64,000 nucleotides of DNA from positions 2,247,501 through 2,311,500 of the forward strand of contig NZ_CP049057.1 of NCBI RefSeq assembly GCF_011044175.1, given 5' to 3'. A model generated the notes under the pieces. The model did not search any database. It worked only from the letters and a program-made list of their open reading frames with translations, and had not been told where the DNA came from. Of this stretch, positions 25,154-33,043 are shown piece after piece (positions within the stretch are counted from its first letter, which is position 1; each line of letters starts with the position of its first letter). This stretch comes from Rasiella rasia (GTDB taxonomy: Bacteria; Bacteroidota; Bacteroidia; Flavobacteriales; Flavobacteriaceae). The position numbers were made by a program, and so were the translations under genes.

Positions 25154-26077
25154 ATGCTCACAAATTTTTTTGGCAAATCTAAACCCATAAACTTTTTTTT
25201 GTGCGCATTTCTTTTACTTATTGCGCTACTAGGGGGTATATATGTTTCTAATTCTGGTGCTATCATAAGTAAGGAAGTACTTGTAAAAACCGGATTATTC
25301 CTTCTTCTCGTATTTTCCATGCTTCTTTTAGACTTTATTATTCGGAAAAATTCGTTAACACAGACCAATACATTTGCGGTGTTCTTATTTGTCTGTTTTA
25401 TAGCCATGGTTCCCAATATCTTTTCTGAAGCTAATATTGTAATTTCATCTGTATTTGTTCTATTGGCTGTGCGGCGCATTGTGAGTTTAGGATCTGAACT
25501 GAACATAGAGAAAAAAATACTCGACGCTGCCTTTTATATTACCATTGCTTCTCTTTTTCACTTCTGGTGCATACTGTTTCTTTTGCCTCTGTACTGGGCA
25601 GTTATTAAAATTTCTACACAAAGCTTTAGACTATTTTTTATTCCTATTGTAGGTGTAGTTACTGTGCTTATTCTTGCATGTACCTATCATTTGGTGTATT
25701 CTGATACGATTGCTTGGTTTTACGATTGGATTTCATTTTCGTCTTTCAACTTTGCGGCTTATAATGAATTGGCGCTTCTTATACCTTCTGCCGTAATGGG
25801 CACCTTATTTCTTTGGGTATTTGTGGTAAGATTGCTCAAGGCATCATCTATGCCACGTAAATTGCAAACTAATTATAAGCTAATTACGGTAATATTGATG
25901 CTTTCGATTGTTGTGAGCGCTTTCAGCCCGGTAAAATCGGGTGCAGAATTGCTCTTTATAATGGCGCCTCTTGCTGTGGCTACAACAAATTACATGGAAA
26001 GAGTTAATGATTTTTGGTTTCAGGAAATGGTATTGTGGGTTGTAGCGTTACTTCCTTTTGGAATGTTTTTTTTATAG
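25154..26077 (+). CDS. DUF6427-like integral membrane protein
   Basis: 307 residues, almost entirely hydrophobic, with about eight membrane spans ('FFLCAFLLLIALLGGIYV', 'LFLLLVFSMLLLDFII', 'VLILACTYHLVYS' and others) and few charged loops. No catalytic motif stands out. Its length and spacing of spans recall polyprenol-dependent or EpsG-like membrane proteins, but the resemblance is weak. I recall this family (DUF6427) next to purD and the small DUF6341 gene in Flavobacteriia, which suggests a shared but unknown role. Divergent from the 24866 gene. Confidence 0.7.
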   Translation: MLTNFFGKSKPINFFLCAFLLLIALLGGIYVSNSGAIISKEVLVKTGLFLLLVFSMLLLDFIIRKNSLTQTNTFAVFLFVCFIAMVPNIFSEANIVISSVFVLLAVRRIVSLGSELNIEKKILDAAFYITIASLFHFWCILFLLPLYWAVIKISTQSFRLFFIPIVGVVTVLILACTYHLVYSDTIAWFYDWISFSSFNFAAYNELALLIPSAVMGTLFLWVFVVRLLKASSMPRKLQTNYKLITVILMLSIVVSAFSPVKSGAELLFIMAPLAVATTNYMERVNDFWFQEMVLWVVALLPFGMFFL

Positions 26078-26173
26078 GAAATTTTAACTCGAACAGTTAA
26101 GTTTCAGTAATGAAGAAAAAACGATATACCATTCGATTCGCGCATTGAAGAGAAGTACTATCGCAAAATATGA

Positions 26174-26181
26174 TACCTTTG
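26174..26181 (+). promoter_or_regulatory. -7 promoter element TACCTTTG for the DUF4254/GT9 operon
   Basis: TACCTTTG, exact consensus, 61 bases before ATG 26242, in a 164-base gap that otherwise shows no coding signal. Confidence 0.6.
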
Positions 26182-26241
26182 CAACTTGATAAAGCGTACA
26201 TATTGTATGTTGTTTTTTAGAGACTATAATTAAATAACCCT

Positions 26242-26853
26242 ATGATGTTCAGTGATAAAGCAAATAAGATATTCTTAGAAGCAATTGTAAAATACCACGT
26301 CAAAGATGATGTAAATCAATCTTTTGAAAATGAGTATGATGAAAACGAAGATTTGTTAGAGCATTTATTGTACAGAAAATGCTGGATAGACACGGTGCAA
26401 TGGCATTACGAAGACATTATACGCGACCCCAACATAGACCCAGTATCTGCACTTGCTTTAAAAAGAAAAATTGACGCCTCTAACCAAGACAGAACAGATA
26501 TGGTAGAGTATATAGATAGTTACTTTTTGAAAAAGTATGAAGATGTAACTCCAAATAAAGATGCTACTATTAACACAGAAAGTCCAGCTTGGGGTGTAGA
26601 TAGACTTTCAATTTTAGCATTGAAAATCTATCACATGAATGAAGAGGCAACTAGAGAAACGGCGACTTTAGAACATCGCAACGCCTGTAAGAAAAAGCTT
26701 GATGTACTACTAGAACAGCGCGTAGATTTAAGCACTGCCATAGACCAGTTACTTCACGATATTGCCAATGGTTCGAAATACATGAAAGTATACAAGCAAA
26801 TGAAGATGTATAATGACGACGAGCTAAACCCTGTTTTACGCAAGGAAAAATAA
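26242..26853 (+). CDS. DUF4254 family protein
   Basis: 203 residues, soluble, no signal peptide. The family signature is evident: 'ANKIFLEAIVKYHV', then 'EHLLYRKCWIDTVQWHYED' and 'IDASNQDRTDMVEYID', followed by 'SPAWGVDRLSILALKIYHM'. Predicted mostly alpha-helical. Function is unknown. Homologues in Bacteroidota regularly sit beside a GT9 heptosyltransferase-like gene, as here (52 bases downstream), suggesting a partner or regulator in lipopolysaccharide core synthesis. The first two codons are ATGATG, so the start may be 26245. Confidence 0.85.
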   Translation: MMFSDKANKIFLEAIVKYHVKDDVNQSFENEYDENEDLLEHLLYRKCWIDTVQWHYEDIIRDPNIDPVSALALKRKIDASNQDRTDMVEYIDSYFLKKYEDVTPNKDATINTESPAWGVDRLSILALKIYHMNEEATRETATLEHRNACKKKLDVLLEQRVDLSTAIDQLLHDIANGSKYMKVYKQMKMYNDDELNPVLRKEK

Positions 26854-26904
26854 TTGGACCAAATCCTTATCTAAGGTTTTTAAATCTGGTGTTGTTTTAT
26901 TTTA

Positions 26905-27933
26905 ATGAAAACCCCCAACCACATTCTTGTCATTCGCTTATCTGCCTTAGGAGATGTTGCTATGACCGTACCTGTTTTACGTGTTTTTAGACAACACTAT
27001 CCAGAGGTTCAGTTAACGGTGGTTTCAAAAGCTGCTTTTAAACCGCTTTTTGAGGGCATTAAAAATCTTCAATTTTTGGAAGCAGATGTTTATGGTAAAC
27101 ACAAGGGCCTTGGATTGCTGCAATTGGCAAAAGAAGCAAAAGCACTAGGTGTAGACGCGGTTGCCGATTTACACAATGTGATTAGGTCTAAAATCATTAG
27201 AAAGTACCTGTCACTACAAGGAATAGCTACAGCTAGTATCGATAAAGGAAGACAAGAAAAGAAGGCACTCACAAGCAATCCAAAACAATTACGTCGTTTA
27301 AAAAGCACGCAACAACGCTATGCCGATGTATTTGCACGATTGGGGTATGCAATCGCTTTAGAAAACCATCAATTTCCTCCTAAAAAAGAACTTGGTCGAG
27401 AATTGCATAACCTTATTGGGAGTCACACAAAAAAAATGATTGGGATTGCCCCATTTGCAGCATATAAAAGTAAAATGTACCCACTTGATTTAATGAAGGA
27501 GGTTGTTTTTAATCTAAATGAAGAGGGACACTATAAAATTTACTTATTTGGTGGTGGAGCCGATGAAGTAAGGACGCTACAAGAATGGGACAGGCAATTT
27601 GAAAACGTAACGAATATTGCTGGTAGACTAAACTTGAGTGAAGAGCTACGGCTTATTTCTAATTTAGATCTTATGGTTGCGATGGACAGCAGTAATGGGC
27701 ATTTAGCTGCGTTGTATAACATTCCAGTAATCACCATGTGGGGAGTAACGCATCCCTATGCGGGTTTTACGCCTTTTAATCAGCCAAACGAGCATCAGCT
27801 GGTTGCGAATAGAGAAGAATATCCACTTATACCAACTTCGGTGTATGGCAATAAATTTCCAGCAGAATACGAAAATGCAATGCAGAGTATTCCTGTAAGC
27901 GTAGTACTCAAAAAGATTTCAGATATAATTTAA
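26905..27933 (+). CDS. GT9-family glycosyltransferase (ADP-heptose:LPS heptosyltransferase-like)
   Basis: 342 residues, GT-B. Family blocks: 'ILVIRLSALGDVAMTVPVLR' at the N-terminus, 'ADLHNVIRSKIIRKYL', 'KMIGIAPFAAYKSKMYPLD', 'YLFGGG' and 'AMDSSNGHLAALYNIPVI' with 'WGVTHPYAGF'. The D-S-S-N-G-H-L block is the donor-site motif (usually D-T/S-G-x-x-H). It most likely adds a heptose or related sugar to the lipid A core. It is co-transcribed with the DUF4254 gene and ends seven bases from the convergent reductase gene. Confidence 0.9.
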   Translation: MKTPNHILVIRLSALGDVAMTVPVLRVFRQHYPEVQLTVVSKAAFKPLFEGIKNLQFLEADVYGKHKGLGLLQLAKEAKALGVDAVADLHNVIRSKIIRKYLSLQGIATASIDKGRQEKKALTSNPKQLRRLKSTQQRYADVFARLGYAIALENHQFPPKKELGRELHNLIGSHTKKMIGIAPFAAYKSKMYPLDLMKEVVFNLNEEGHYKIYLFGGGADEVRTLQEWDRQFENVTNIAGRLNLSEELRLISNLDLMVAMDSSNGHLAALYNIPVITMWGVTHPYAGFTPFNQPNEHQLVANREEYPLIPTSVYGNKFPAEYENAMQSIPVSVVLKKISDII

Positions 27934-27940
27934 CCGCTAC

Positions 27941-28990
27941 TTACACATCGTCGTAATCTACGTGCAATACTGCAGTAGTTGGATGTGCTTGGCATGTTAA
28001 AATAAGTCCTTCGGCAATTTCTCCGTCTGTTAAAATCTGGTTTTTTCGCATTTCAGCCTTGCCTTCGGTAATTCGGGCAATGCAGGTACTGCAGATTCCG
28101 CCTTGGCAACTATAAGGAGCATCCAATCCTTTGTCTAGAGCAGCGTCTAATACAGAAGATGTTTTTGGCATACTAAACGTTTCGGTTTCATCGTCTACAG
28201 TAATTGTTATTTGGGTGTCCCCATCATGCGGCTCTACCAAAAGACCCTCTTCAGCTGTAGTAAATAACTCGAAATGAATTACCTTTTCGTTCACTCCCTG
28301 TTCTTTTAGGGTGGAAGAGACCTCGTCTATCATAGGTTCTGGGCCACATAGATAAAATGCGTCGAAGACGGTAAACTCAAATTTATTTTTCAGATAATAA
28401 TTTACAATACTGCGCTCAATGCGTCCAAAACGAGCGCCATCTTCGTGCTTACGACTGTATAAAAACTCCAGCGACAACCTAGTTGGGTAGGTTCTTGCAA
28501 GTTCTAACAGTTGGCTATGAAACATTGCCTCTTTCTGCGACTGATTGCCATAAACGAGTAAAAATTTGCTGTCTGGTTCTTCTTTTAAGATGGTTGATGC
28601 AATAGAAAGCACTGGCGTAATACCACTACCCGCAACAAAGGCGGCGTAATTTTTAGAGGTGTCTGGGTTTGGAACAGCAACAAATTTTCCTTGAGGCGGC
28701 ATCACTTCAAGGGTGTCACCATTTTTAAGTTTGGTATTTGCATATACTGAAAACGTCCCGCCTTCAACTTCTTTTACTCCAATATGAAGCAATTCGCTAT
28801 CTGGAGTGCTATGAATAGAGTATGCGCGCCTCACTTCTACACCGTTTACAGTGTGCTTAATAGTGACATACTGCCCTGCTTTATGCGAAAAAATCTTCTT
28901 TAATGAATCTGGAATTTTAAAGGCAATTGAAACTGATTTTGGGGTCTCTTTTTCAATTTTAGCAATCTGAAGCGTATGAAAGTCGCTCAT
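27941..28990 (-). CDS. FAD/NAD(P)H oxidoreductase with C-terminal [2Fe-2S] ferredoxin domain (PaaE-like)
   Basis: 349 residues in three parts. The FAD domain (1-105) has 'RRAYSIHS' at 54-61. The NAD(P) domain (about 110-245) has 'GSGITPVLSI' and 'CGPEPMID'. The plant-type ferredoxin domain (about 258-349) has cysteines at 294, 299, 302 and 332 (C-x4-C-x2-C...C). The layout matches PaaE, the reductase of phenylacetyl-CoA epoxidase, and related desaturase or hydroxylase reductases. No oxygenase partner is in the window, so the electron acceptor is unknown; in Flavobacteriaceae such stand-alone reductases often serve fatty-acid desaturases. Cytoplasmic, single-gene transcript with its own promoter. 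Confidence 0.88.
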   Translation of the reverse strand: MSDFHTLQIAKIEKETPKSVSIAFKIPDSLKKIFSHKAGQYVTIKHTVNGVEVRRAYSIHSTPDSELLHIGVKEVEGGTFSVYANTKLKNGDTLEVMPPQGKFVAVPNPDTSKNYAAFVAGSGITPVLSIASTILKEEPDSKFLLVYGNQSQKEAMFHSQLLELARTYPTRLSLEFLYSRKHEDGARFGRIERSIVNYYLKNKFEFTVFDAFYLCGPEPMIDEVSSTLKEQGVNEKVIHFELFTTAEEGLLVEPHDGDTQITITVDDETETFSMPKTSSVLDAALDKGLDAPYSCQGGICSTCIARITEGKAEMRKNQILTDGEIAEGLILTCQAHPTTAVLHVDYDDV

Positions 28991-29009
28991 AGGATGTTCA
29001 ATTTTTCAA

Positions 29010-29017
29010 CAAAAATA
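29010..29017 (-). promoter_or_regulatory. -7 promoter element TATTTTTG (minus strand) for the reductase gene
   Basis: Minus strand reads TATTTTTG, exact consensus, 19 bases upstream of the ATG at 28990. A small inverted repeat (29018-29044, CGGAAA/TTTCCG with inner AAACC/GGTTT) lies just upstream and could be an operator. Confidence 0.55.
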
Positions 29018-29084
29018 CGGAAACCTATTGGTTTAAACTTTCCGCAGAACGACTTAAAAGACCCCAATTTTGCCCAGAAAGTCC

Positions 29085-29113
29085 TTGCATTCTCAAAAAG
29101 AAGCGTATTTTTA
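29085..29113 (+). promoter_or_regulatory. Candidate promoter for sprE/porW (TTG, 18 bases, TATTTTTA)
   Basis: TTG at 29085-29087, an 18-base spacer and TATTTTTA at 29106-29113 (one mismatch to TAnnTTTG). It lies 161 bases before ATG 29275 in the 284-base gap between the reductase and sprE genes. The rest of that gap shows no coding signal. Confidence 0.4.
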
Positions 29114-29274
29114 CCCTTCCATTAGTGTGTACATACTAAAACCGAAGTATTTAAGTTACAGTATCTATACAAACAAAAGTCATTGAAAATGCCCACAATG
29201 CATCGACACAATAACCGATAATGGATTTTTTTATGGGCGAACCATTTACAGATTAGAATAATTACTAAATTTTG

Positions 29275-31821
29275 ATGAAAGGCATATATAAAATTACAAT
29301 CTCACTGTTGGCCATTCTCATGCTAGCAGCCTGTTCAAGAAAAAAGAATACGTTTATGAGCCGCAACTTTCATGCGGTTACTGCAGAGTATAACACATTA
29401 TACAATGGTGGCGTAGCATTCGATTCTGGTAAGGAAGAATTGGCATTGACCTATCGAGATAATTTTTGGGAAATTCTGCCCGTAGAACGTATCACTATAA
29501 AAGAGGATATAGACATGCCAGGCGAGAAAGGCGACCCTAGCTTTAATAAAGCAGAAGAAAAAGCAACAAAGGCAATCCAGAAGCACTCGATGTATATAGA
29601 TGGCCAAGAATACAATCCGCAGATAGACGAAGCCTACATGCTTTTAGGGAAAGCTCGTTATTTCGATCAGCGTTTTGTACCTGCACAAGATGCTTTTAAC
29701 TTTATCTTGAATCGCTACCCAACAAGTAATAATATTAATCGCGCCAAGGTTTGGAAAGCTAAAACCAATATTCGTCTAGACAACGAAGACATTGCTCTTG
29801 AAAACCTTCAGGAGATGATGGATACAGCCGATTTAGAAGAAGAAGAGTTGGCAGAAGCTTCGGCAATAATGGCACAAGCATACATAAATTTAGATTCACT
29901 GCAAGAAGCATTACCATATATAAAGTTAGCTTCAGAATACGAAAAAAACAAAGAGTTAAAAGGGCGTTACGCCTATATTAAAGGGCAGGTATATGACCGT
30001 CTAGAACAAAAAGACAGCGCTAACATGGCGTATGATGAGGTGATTGAAATGAATAGGAAATCGCCACGTGTGTACATGATAAATGCTTACATCGCAAAAG
30101 CTAAAAATTTCGACTACGAAAAAGAAGACAAAGTCGCCTTTTTAGAATTACTTACAGAATTAGAAGAAGACCGCGAGAACAGACCTTTTTTAGATAAGAT
30201 TTACAATCAGATTGGCGAATATTACAGAAGTAACGACAGCATAGATCGCGCTGTAGAATATTACAATAAGTCAATTAAAAATTACAAGCAAGACGATTAC
30301 CTGCAGTCGATGAACTATAGAACATTGGCAGAAATTAATTTTGACAATGCAGAGTATAAAATTGCAGGTGCCTATTACGATAGTACAATCACAAATTTGG
30401 CGGTAAATTCTAAAGAATGGAGACTCTTTAAGAAAAAGCGTGAGAATTTAGACGATGTAATTAAGTACGAAGATATTGCTACGCAAAATGACAGTATTCT
30501 TGCTTTAGTGGGTATGAACCCAGAAGAACGCTTAGCTTATTTTACAGAGTATACAACGCGCTTAAAAGAGCAAGCTAGGCTTGATAGTATAGCGCAAGTT
30601 GAAGCGGAAGAAAAGGTAGCAAATAACGAATTTTATAAAAAGAATGGTATTACTCCTAATAAAAAAGGAGGAAGCACACAAAGCGCATTCTATTTTTATA
30701 ACTCTACAACCCTTTCTTACGGAAAACAGGAATTTCAGAAAATATGGGGAAGCAGAAAGTTAGCAGATTATTGGAGGCTATCTAGTAAAACTACAACTAC
30801 TATTACAGAAGAAGGGCCAATAGAAACAGTAGCTACAATTAAAGAAAGCCAACGATTTAATCCAGAATCGTATCTAGCAAGTGTACCAACAGATCAAGTT
30901 GTAATAGACAGTATTGGCAAAGATAGAAACTTTGCTTATTACCAATTAGGACTTATTTATAAAGAGAAATTTAGAGAGTACGACTTGGCGACAAATCGAT
31001 TAGAAAAATTGCTAACGTTGAACCCTGAGGAGCGCCTAATATTGCCTACAAAGTATAATTTGTACAAGATTTACGATTTACAAGAAAATGTAGCGCTTGC
31101 AGATAAATACAAGAATGACATCATTAACAATCATCCTGAGTCTCGTTATGCTGAAATTTTATTAAACCCAAATACGCAGTTAGCAACAGACGAATCGAGT
31201 CCAGAATTTAAATACAATGCGCTGTTTAAGGAATTCGAAAAATCGCGCTATGGGTATGTAATAGCAACCGCAGACGAGTATATTACGCTCTATAACGGAA
31301 ACGATATTGTGCCAAAGCTAGAAATGCTAAAGGCAACTGCACTGGGGAGACAAGATGGATTTGAAGCATATAAGAAAGCGCTTAACTATATTTCTTTAAA
31401 TTACCCTAATGCCGACGAGGGTAAAGAAGCTGAGAATACCTATAAATTTGTATTGCCAGGTATTTCGAATACTGCGTTTGTAACCGATGAAGAAAGCGAT
31501 AATTGGAAGGTGGTATATCAGTTTGCGACCTCAGAACGCCCAGCTGCAGAGGCCTTATTAGCCAAATTAGACGAGGCGATAAAAGAGTATAATTACTTTA
31601 ATATGAGCACCTCGATAGATTATTACAACCCCAATACTACCCTGGTGATTATTCACGGATTAAATACGCGCCTTGGTGGTCGTGGTTTTGCAGATGTGCT
31701 TAAAGAAAACAAGAAGTACAAAATTAAGCGTCCTTCTTTCGAAATTTCGTCACCAAACTATAAAATAGTTCAAATACATAAAAACCTAGACAGCTACTTA
31801 AACGAAGGAACCGAAAAATAG
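29275..31821 (+). CDS. sprE: T9SS/gliding motility TPR lipoprotein SprE/PorW
   Basis: 848 residues; the in-frame TTG just before (29272) is ignored in favour of ATG 29275. Lipoprotein signal with lipobox 'MLAAC', lipidated Cys20. The opening 'FMSRNFHAVTAEYNTLYNGGVAFD' and helical TPR-like repeats throughout match SprE of Flavobacterium johnsoniae and PorW of Porphyromonas. This outer-membrane-associated lipoprotein is required for type IX secretion and gliding. Charged low-complexity segments around 430-465 separate two helical halves. It is followed by a bactofilin gene (29 bases) and then atpZ and the ATP synthase genes. The window's three T9SS cargo proteins agree with an active system. 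Confidence 0.9.
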   Translation: MKGIYKITISLLAILMLAACSRKKNTFMSRNFHAVTAEYNTLYNGGVAFDSGKEELALTYRDNFWEILPVERITIKEDIDMPGEKGDPSFNKAEEKATKAIQKHSMYIDGQEYNPQIDEAYMLLGKARYFDQRFVPAQDAFNFILNRYPTSNNINRAKVWKAKTNIRLDNEDIALENLQEMMDTADLEEEELAEASAIMAQAYINLDSLQEALPYIKLASEYEKNKELKGRYAYIKGQVYDRLEQKDSANMAYDEVIEMNRKSPRVYMINAYIAKAKNFDYEKEDKVAFLELLTELEEDRENRPFLDKIYNQIGEYYRSNDSIDRAVEYYNKSIKNYKQDDYLQSMNYRTLAEINFDNAEYKIAGAYYDSTITNLAVNSKEWRLFKKKRENLDDVIKYEDIATQNDSILALVGMNPEERLAYFTEYTTRLKEQARLDSIAQVEAEEKVANNEFYKKNGITPNKKGGSTQSAFYFYNSTTLSYGKQEFQKIWGSRKLADYWRLSSKTTTTITEEGPIETVATIKESQRFNPESYLASVPTDQVVIDSIGKDRNFAYYQLGLIYKEKFREYDLATNRLEKLLTLNPEERLILPTKYNLYKIYDLQENVALADKYKNDIINNHPESRYAEILLNPNTQLATDESSPEFKYNALFKEFEKSRYGYVIATADEYITLYNGNDIVPKLEMLKATALGRQDGFEAYKKALNYISLNYPNADEGKEAENTYKFVLPGISNTAFVTDEESDNWKVVYQFATSERPAAEALLAKLDEAIKEYNYFNMSTSIDYYNPNTTLVIIHGLNTRLGGRGFADVLKENKKYKIKRPSFEISSPNYKIVQIHKNLDSYLNEGTEK

Positions 31822-31850
31822 AAAACAACCATCCCTAAATACTAACTCTT

Positions 31851-32303
31851 ATGTTTTCAGATAAAAAAGATAAAAAAAATATGGAACCATCAGCAAGTCA
31901 AAACAGAATTAACGAAGGAACCGAACTGAAAGGAGATATCGTCTCTAGTGGGTTTTTTAGAATCGACGGAAAAGTAGAAGGAAGTATTAGTAAACCCTCT
32001 AAAGTAGTTATTGGTAAAACAGGAACCGTTACAGGAAAGCTTATTTGCGAAAATGCCGATATAGAAGGAACTTTTAACGGCGATTTAGATGTAACAGGCA
32101 CACTTACTTTAAAAGCAACGGCTCATATAGAGGGTGAAGTTATAGTAGGTAAATTGGCTGTAGAGCCAGGAGCTACTTTCAATGCTTCGTGTAGCATGCA
32201 AGGAGCTAAAAAGTTGAGCACTACAGAAACTTCATCTGAAGAGAAAGCTCACCCTTACGACCGTAAGCAGCGACTTAAAAAGGCTTCTGAACCTCTTAAA
32301 TAA
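31851..32303 (+). CDS. Bactofilin (CcmA family)
   Basis: 150 residues. Residues about 20-120 are the bactofilin beta-helix: 'INEGTELKGDIVSSGFFRID' then 'GKVEGSI', 'VVIGKTGTVTGKL', 'ADIEGTFNGDLDVTGTLTL' and 'AHIEGEVIVGKLAVEPGATF', flanked by charged disordered ends. Bactofilins polymerise without nucleotides into membrane-associated filaments that organise cell-wall or secretion factors. Placed directly after sprE and before atpZ; a structural role linked to the gliding or secretion apparatus is possible but inferred. Confidence 0.92.
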   Translation: MFSDKKDKKNMEPSASQNRINEGTELKGDIVSSGFFRIDGKVEGSISKPSKVVIGKTGTVTGKLICENADIEGTFNGDLDVTGTLTLKATAHIEGEVIVGKLAVEPGATFNASCSMQGAKKLSTTETSSEEKAHPYDRKQRLKKASEPLK

Positions 32304-32309
32304 TAAGGT

Positions 32310-32531
32310 TTGACCAAAAAATCACCAACGGGTCTTAAACGTTGGGCCGTACTTTCGGCTATCGCCATAGAAATGGGAGTTATTATTTATGGCTTTGTGC
32401 AATTAGGCAAGTGGCTAGACACTACTTATGGTGCTTCGGGCAGTAAATTATACCTTATTCTATGCACTTTGTTTGGTGTTTCTGTTTCTTTATTTTTAGT
32501 AGTTAAGCAAACCAATAGGTTAAACAAGTAA
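32310..32531 (+). CDS. atpZ: AtpZ/AtpI-family small membrane protein of the ATP synthase locus
   Basis: 73 residues from a TTG start (32310), preceded by AAGG at 32306-32309; there is no suitable ATG. Two membrane spans ('WAVLSAIAIEMGVIIYGFVQLGKWLD' and 'LYLILCTLFGVSVSLFLVV') with 'GKWLDTTYG' between them are the AtpZ/AtpI signature. These proteins help c-ring assembly or magnesium/calcium uptake. The stop overlaps the next ATG by one base. Confidence 0.82.
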   Translation: MTKKSPTGLKRWAVLSAIAIEMGVIIYGFVQLGKWLDTTYGASGSKLYLILCTLFGVSVSLFLVVKQTNRLNK

Positions 32532-32971
32532 TGCAGCGTAATTTTCAGTTTTTAGCAATCTTACTCTTAGCACTTGTTTTGGTGTTTGGCGTGCACATAT
32601 TTGTGCTAAACGTTCAAGAATATCCGTTGTTTGATAACAAAATTATACGCTCTTATGCTGTTAATTTTGTACTAGCTGGCGTGATTTTGTTCTTTGTAGA
32701 GCGAAATATGAAAGATGGATCGGCTAAAGGTGGGTTTATTTTCTTTGCCGGAAGTCTGTTAAAATTTCTTGTTTTTTTTATAGTTTTCTACCCAAGTTAC
32801 ACCGCAGATGGAAAGATGGAAACCATTGAATTTACTACATTCTTCGTTCCTTATGCACTGTGTTTAATTTTAGAAGTATACCATCTCGGCAAACAGCTTA
32901 ATAATCAGAGTTTTTCCGAAGAAAATAACTCGGATAAACCAACTACAATTTCAGAGAAAAAAAAGAACTAA
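32531..32971 (+). CDS. DUF6168-like membrane protein of the ATP synthase locus
   Basis: 146 residues with four membrane spans, the last ending near residue 122, and a polar Ser/Glu/Lys-rich tail. Blocks such as 'IRSYAVNFVLAGVILFFVE' and 'GFIFFAGSLLKFLVFFIVFYP' resemble what I recall of the Bacteroidota family DUF6168, found between atpZ and atpB. By position it stands where other bacteria have atpI, so an assembly role for the Fo sector is a fair guess, but sequence similarity to AtpI is not obvious. One-base overlap with atpZ indicates coupling. Confidence 0.75.
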   Translation: MQRNFQFLAILLLALVLVFGVHIFVLNVQEYPLFDNKIIRSYAVNFVLAGVILFFVERNMKDGSAKGGFIFFAGSLLKFLVFFIVFYPSYTADGKMETIEFTTFFVPYALCLILEVYHLGKQLNNQSFSEENNSDKPTTISEKKKN

Positions 32972-32978
32972 AATAGTT

Positions 32979-33008
32979 TTTGGATTCTGTAAAAGAACAG
33001 TATTTTTG
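32979..33008 (+). promoter_or_regulatory. Promoter of the atpBEFHAG operon
   Basis: TTTG (32979-32982), an 18-base spacer, then TATTTTTG (33001-33008): the best full match to the Bacteroidota -33/-7 promoter in the window. It starts just after the DUF6168 stop and is 36 bases from the atpB ATG, so the ATP synthase genes can be transcribed independently of sprE-bactofilin-atpZ. Confidence 0.7.
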
Positions 33009-33043
33009 CACCGATTTTAAGGACAGTTTATAGTACGTTCGGT

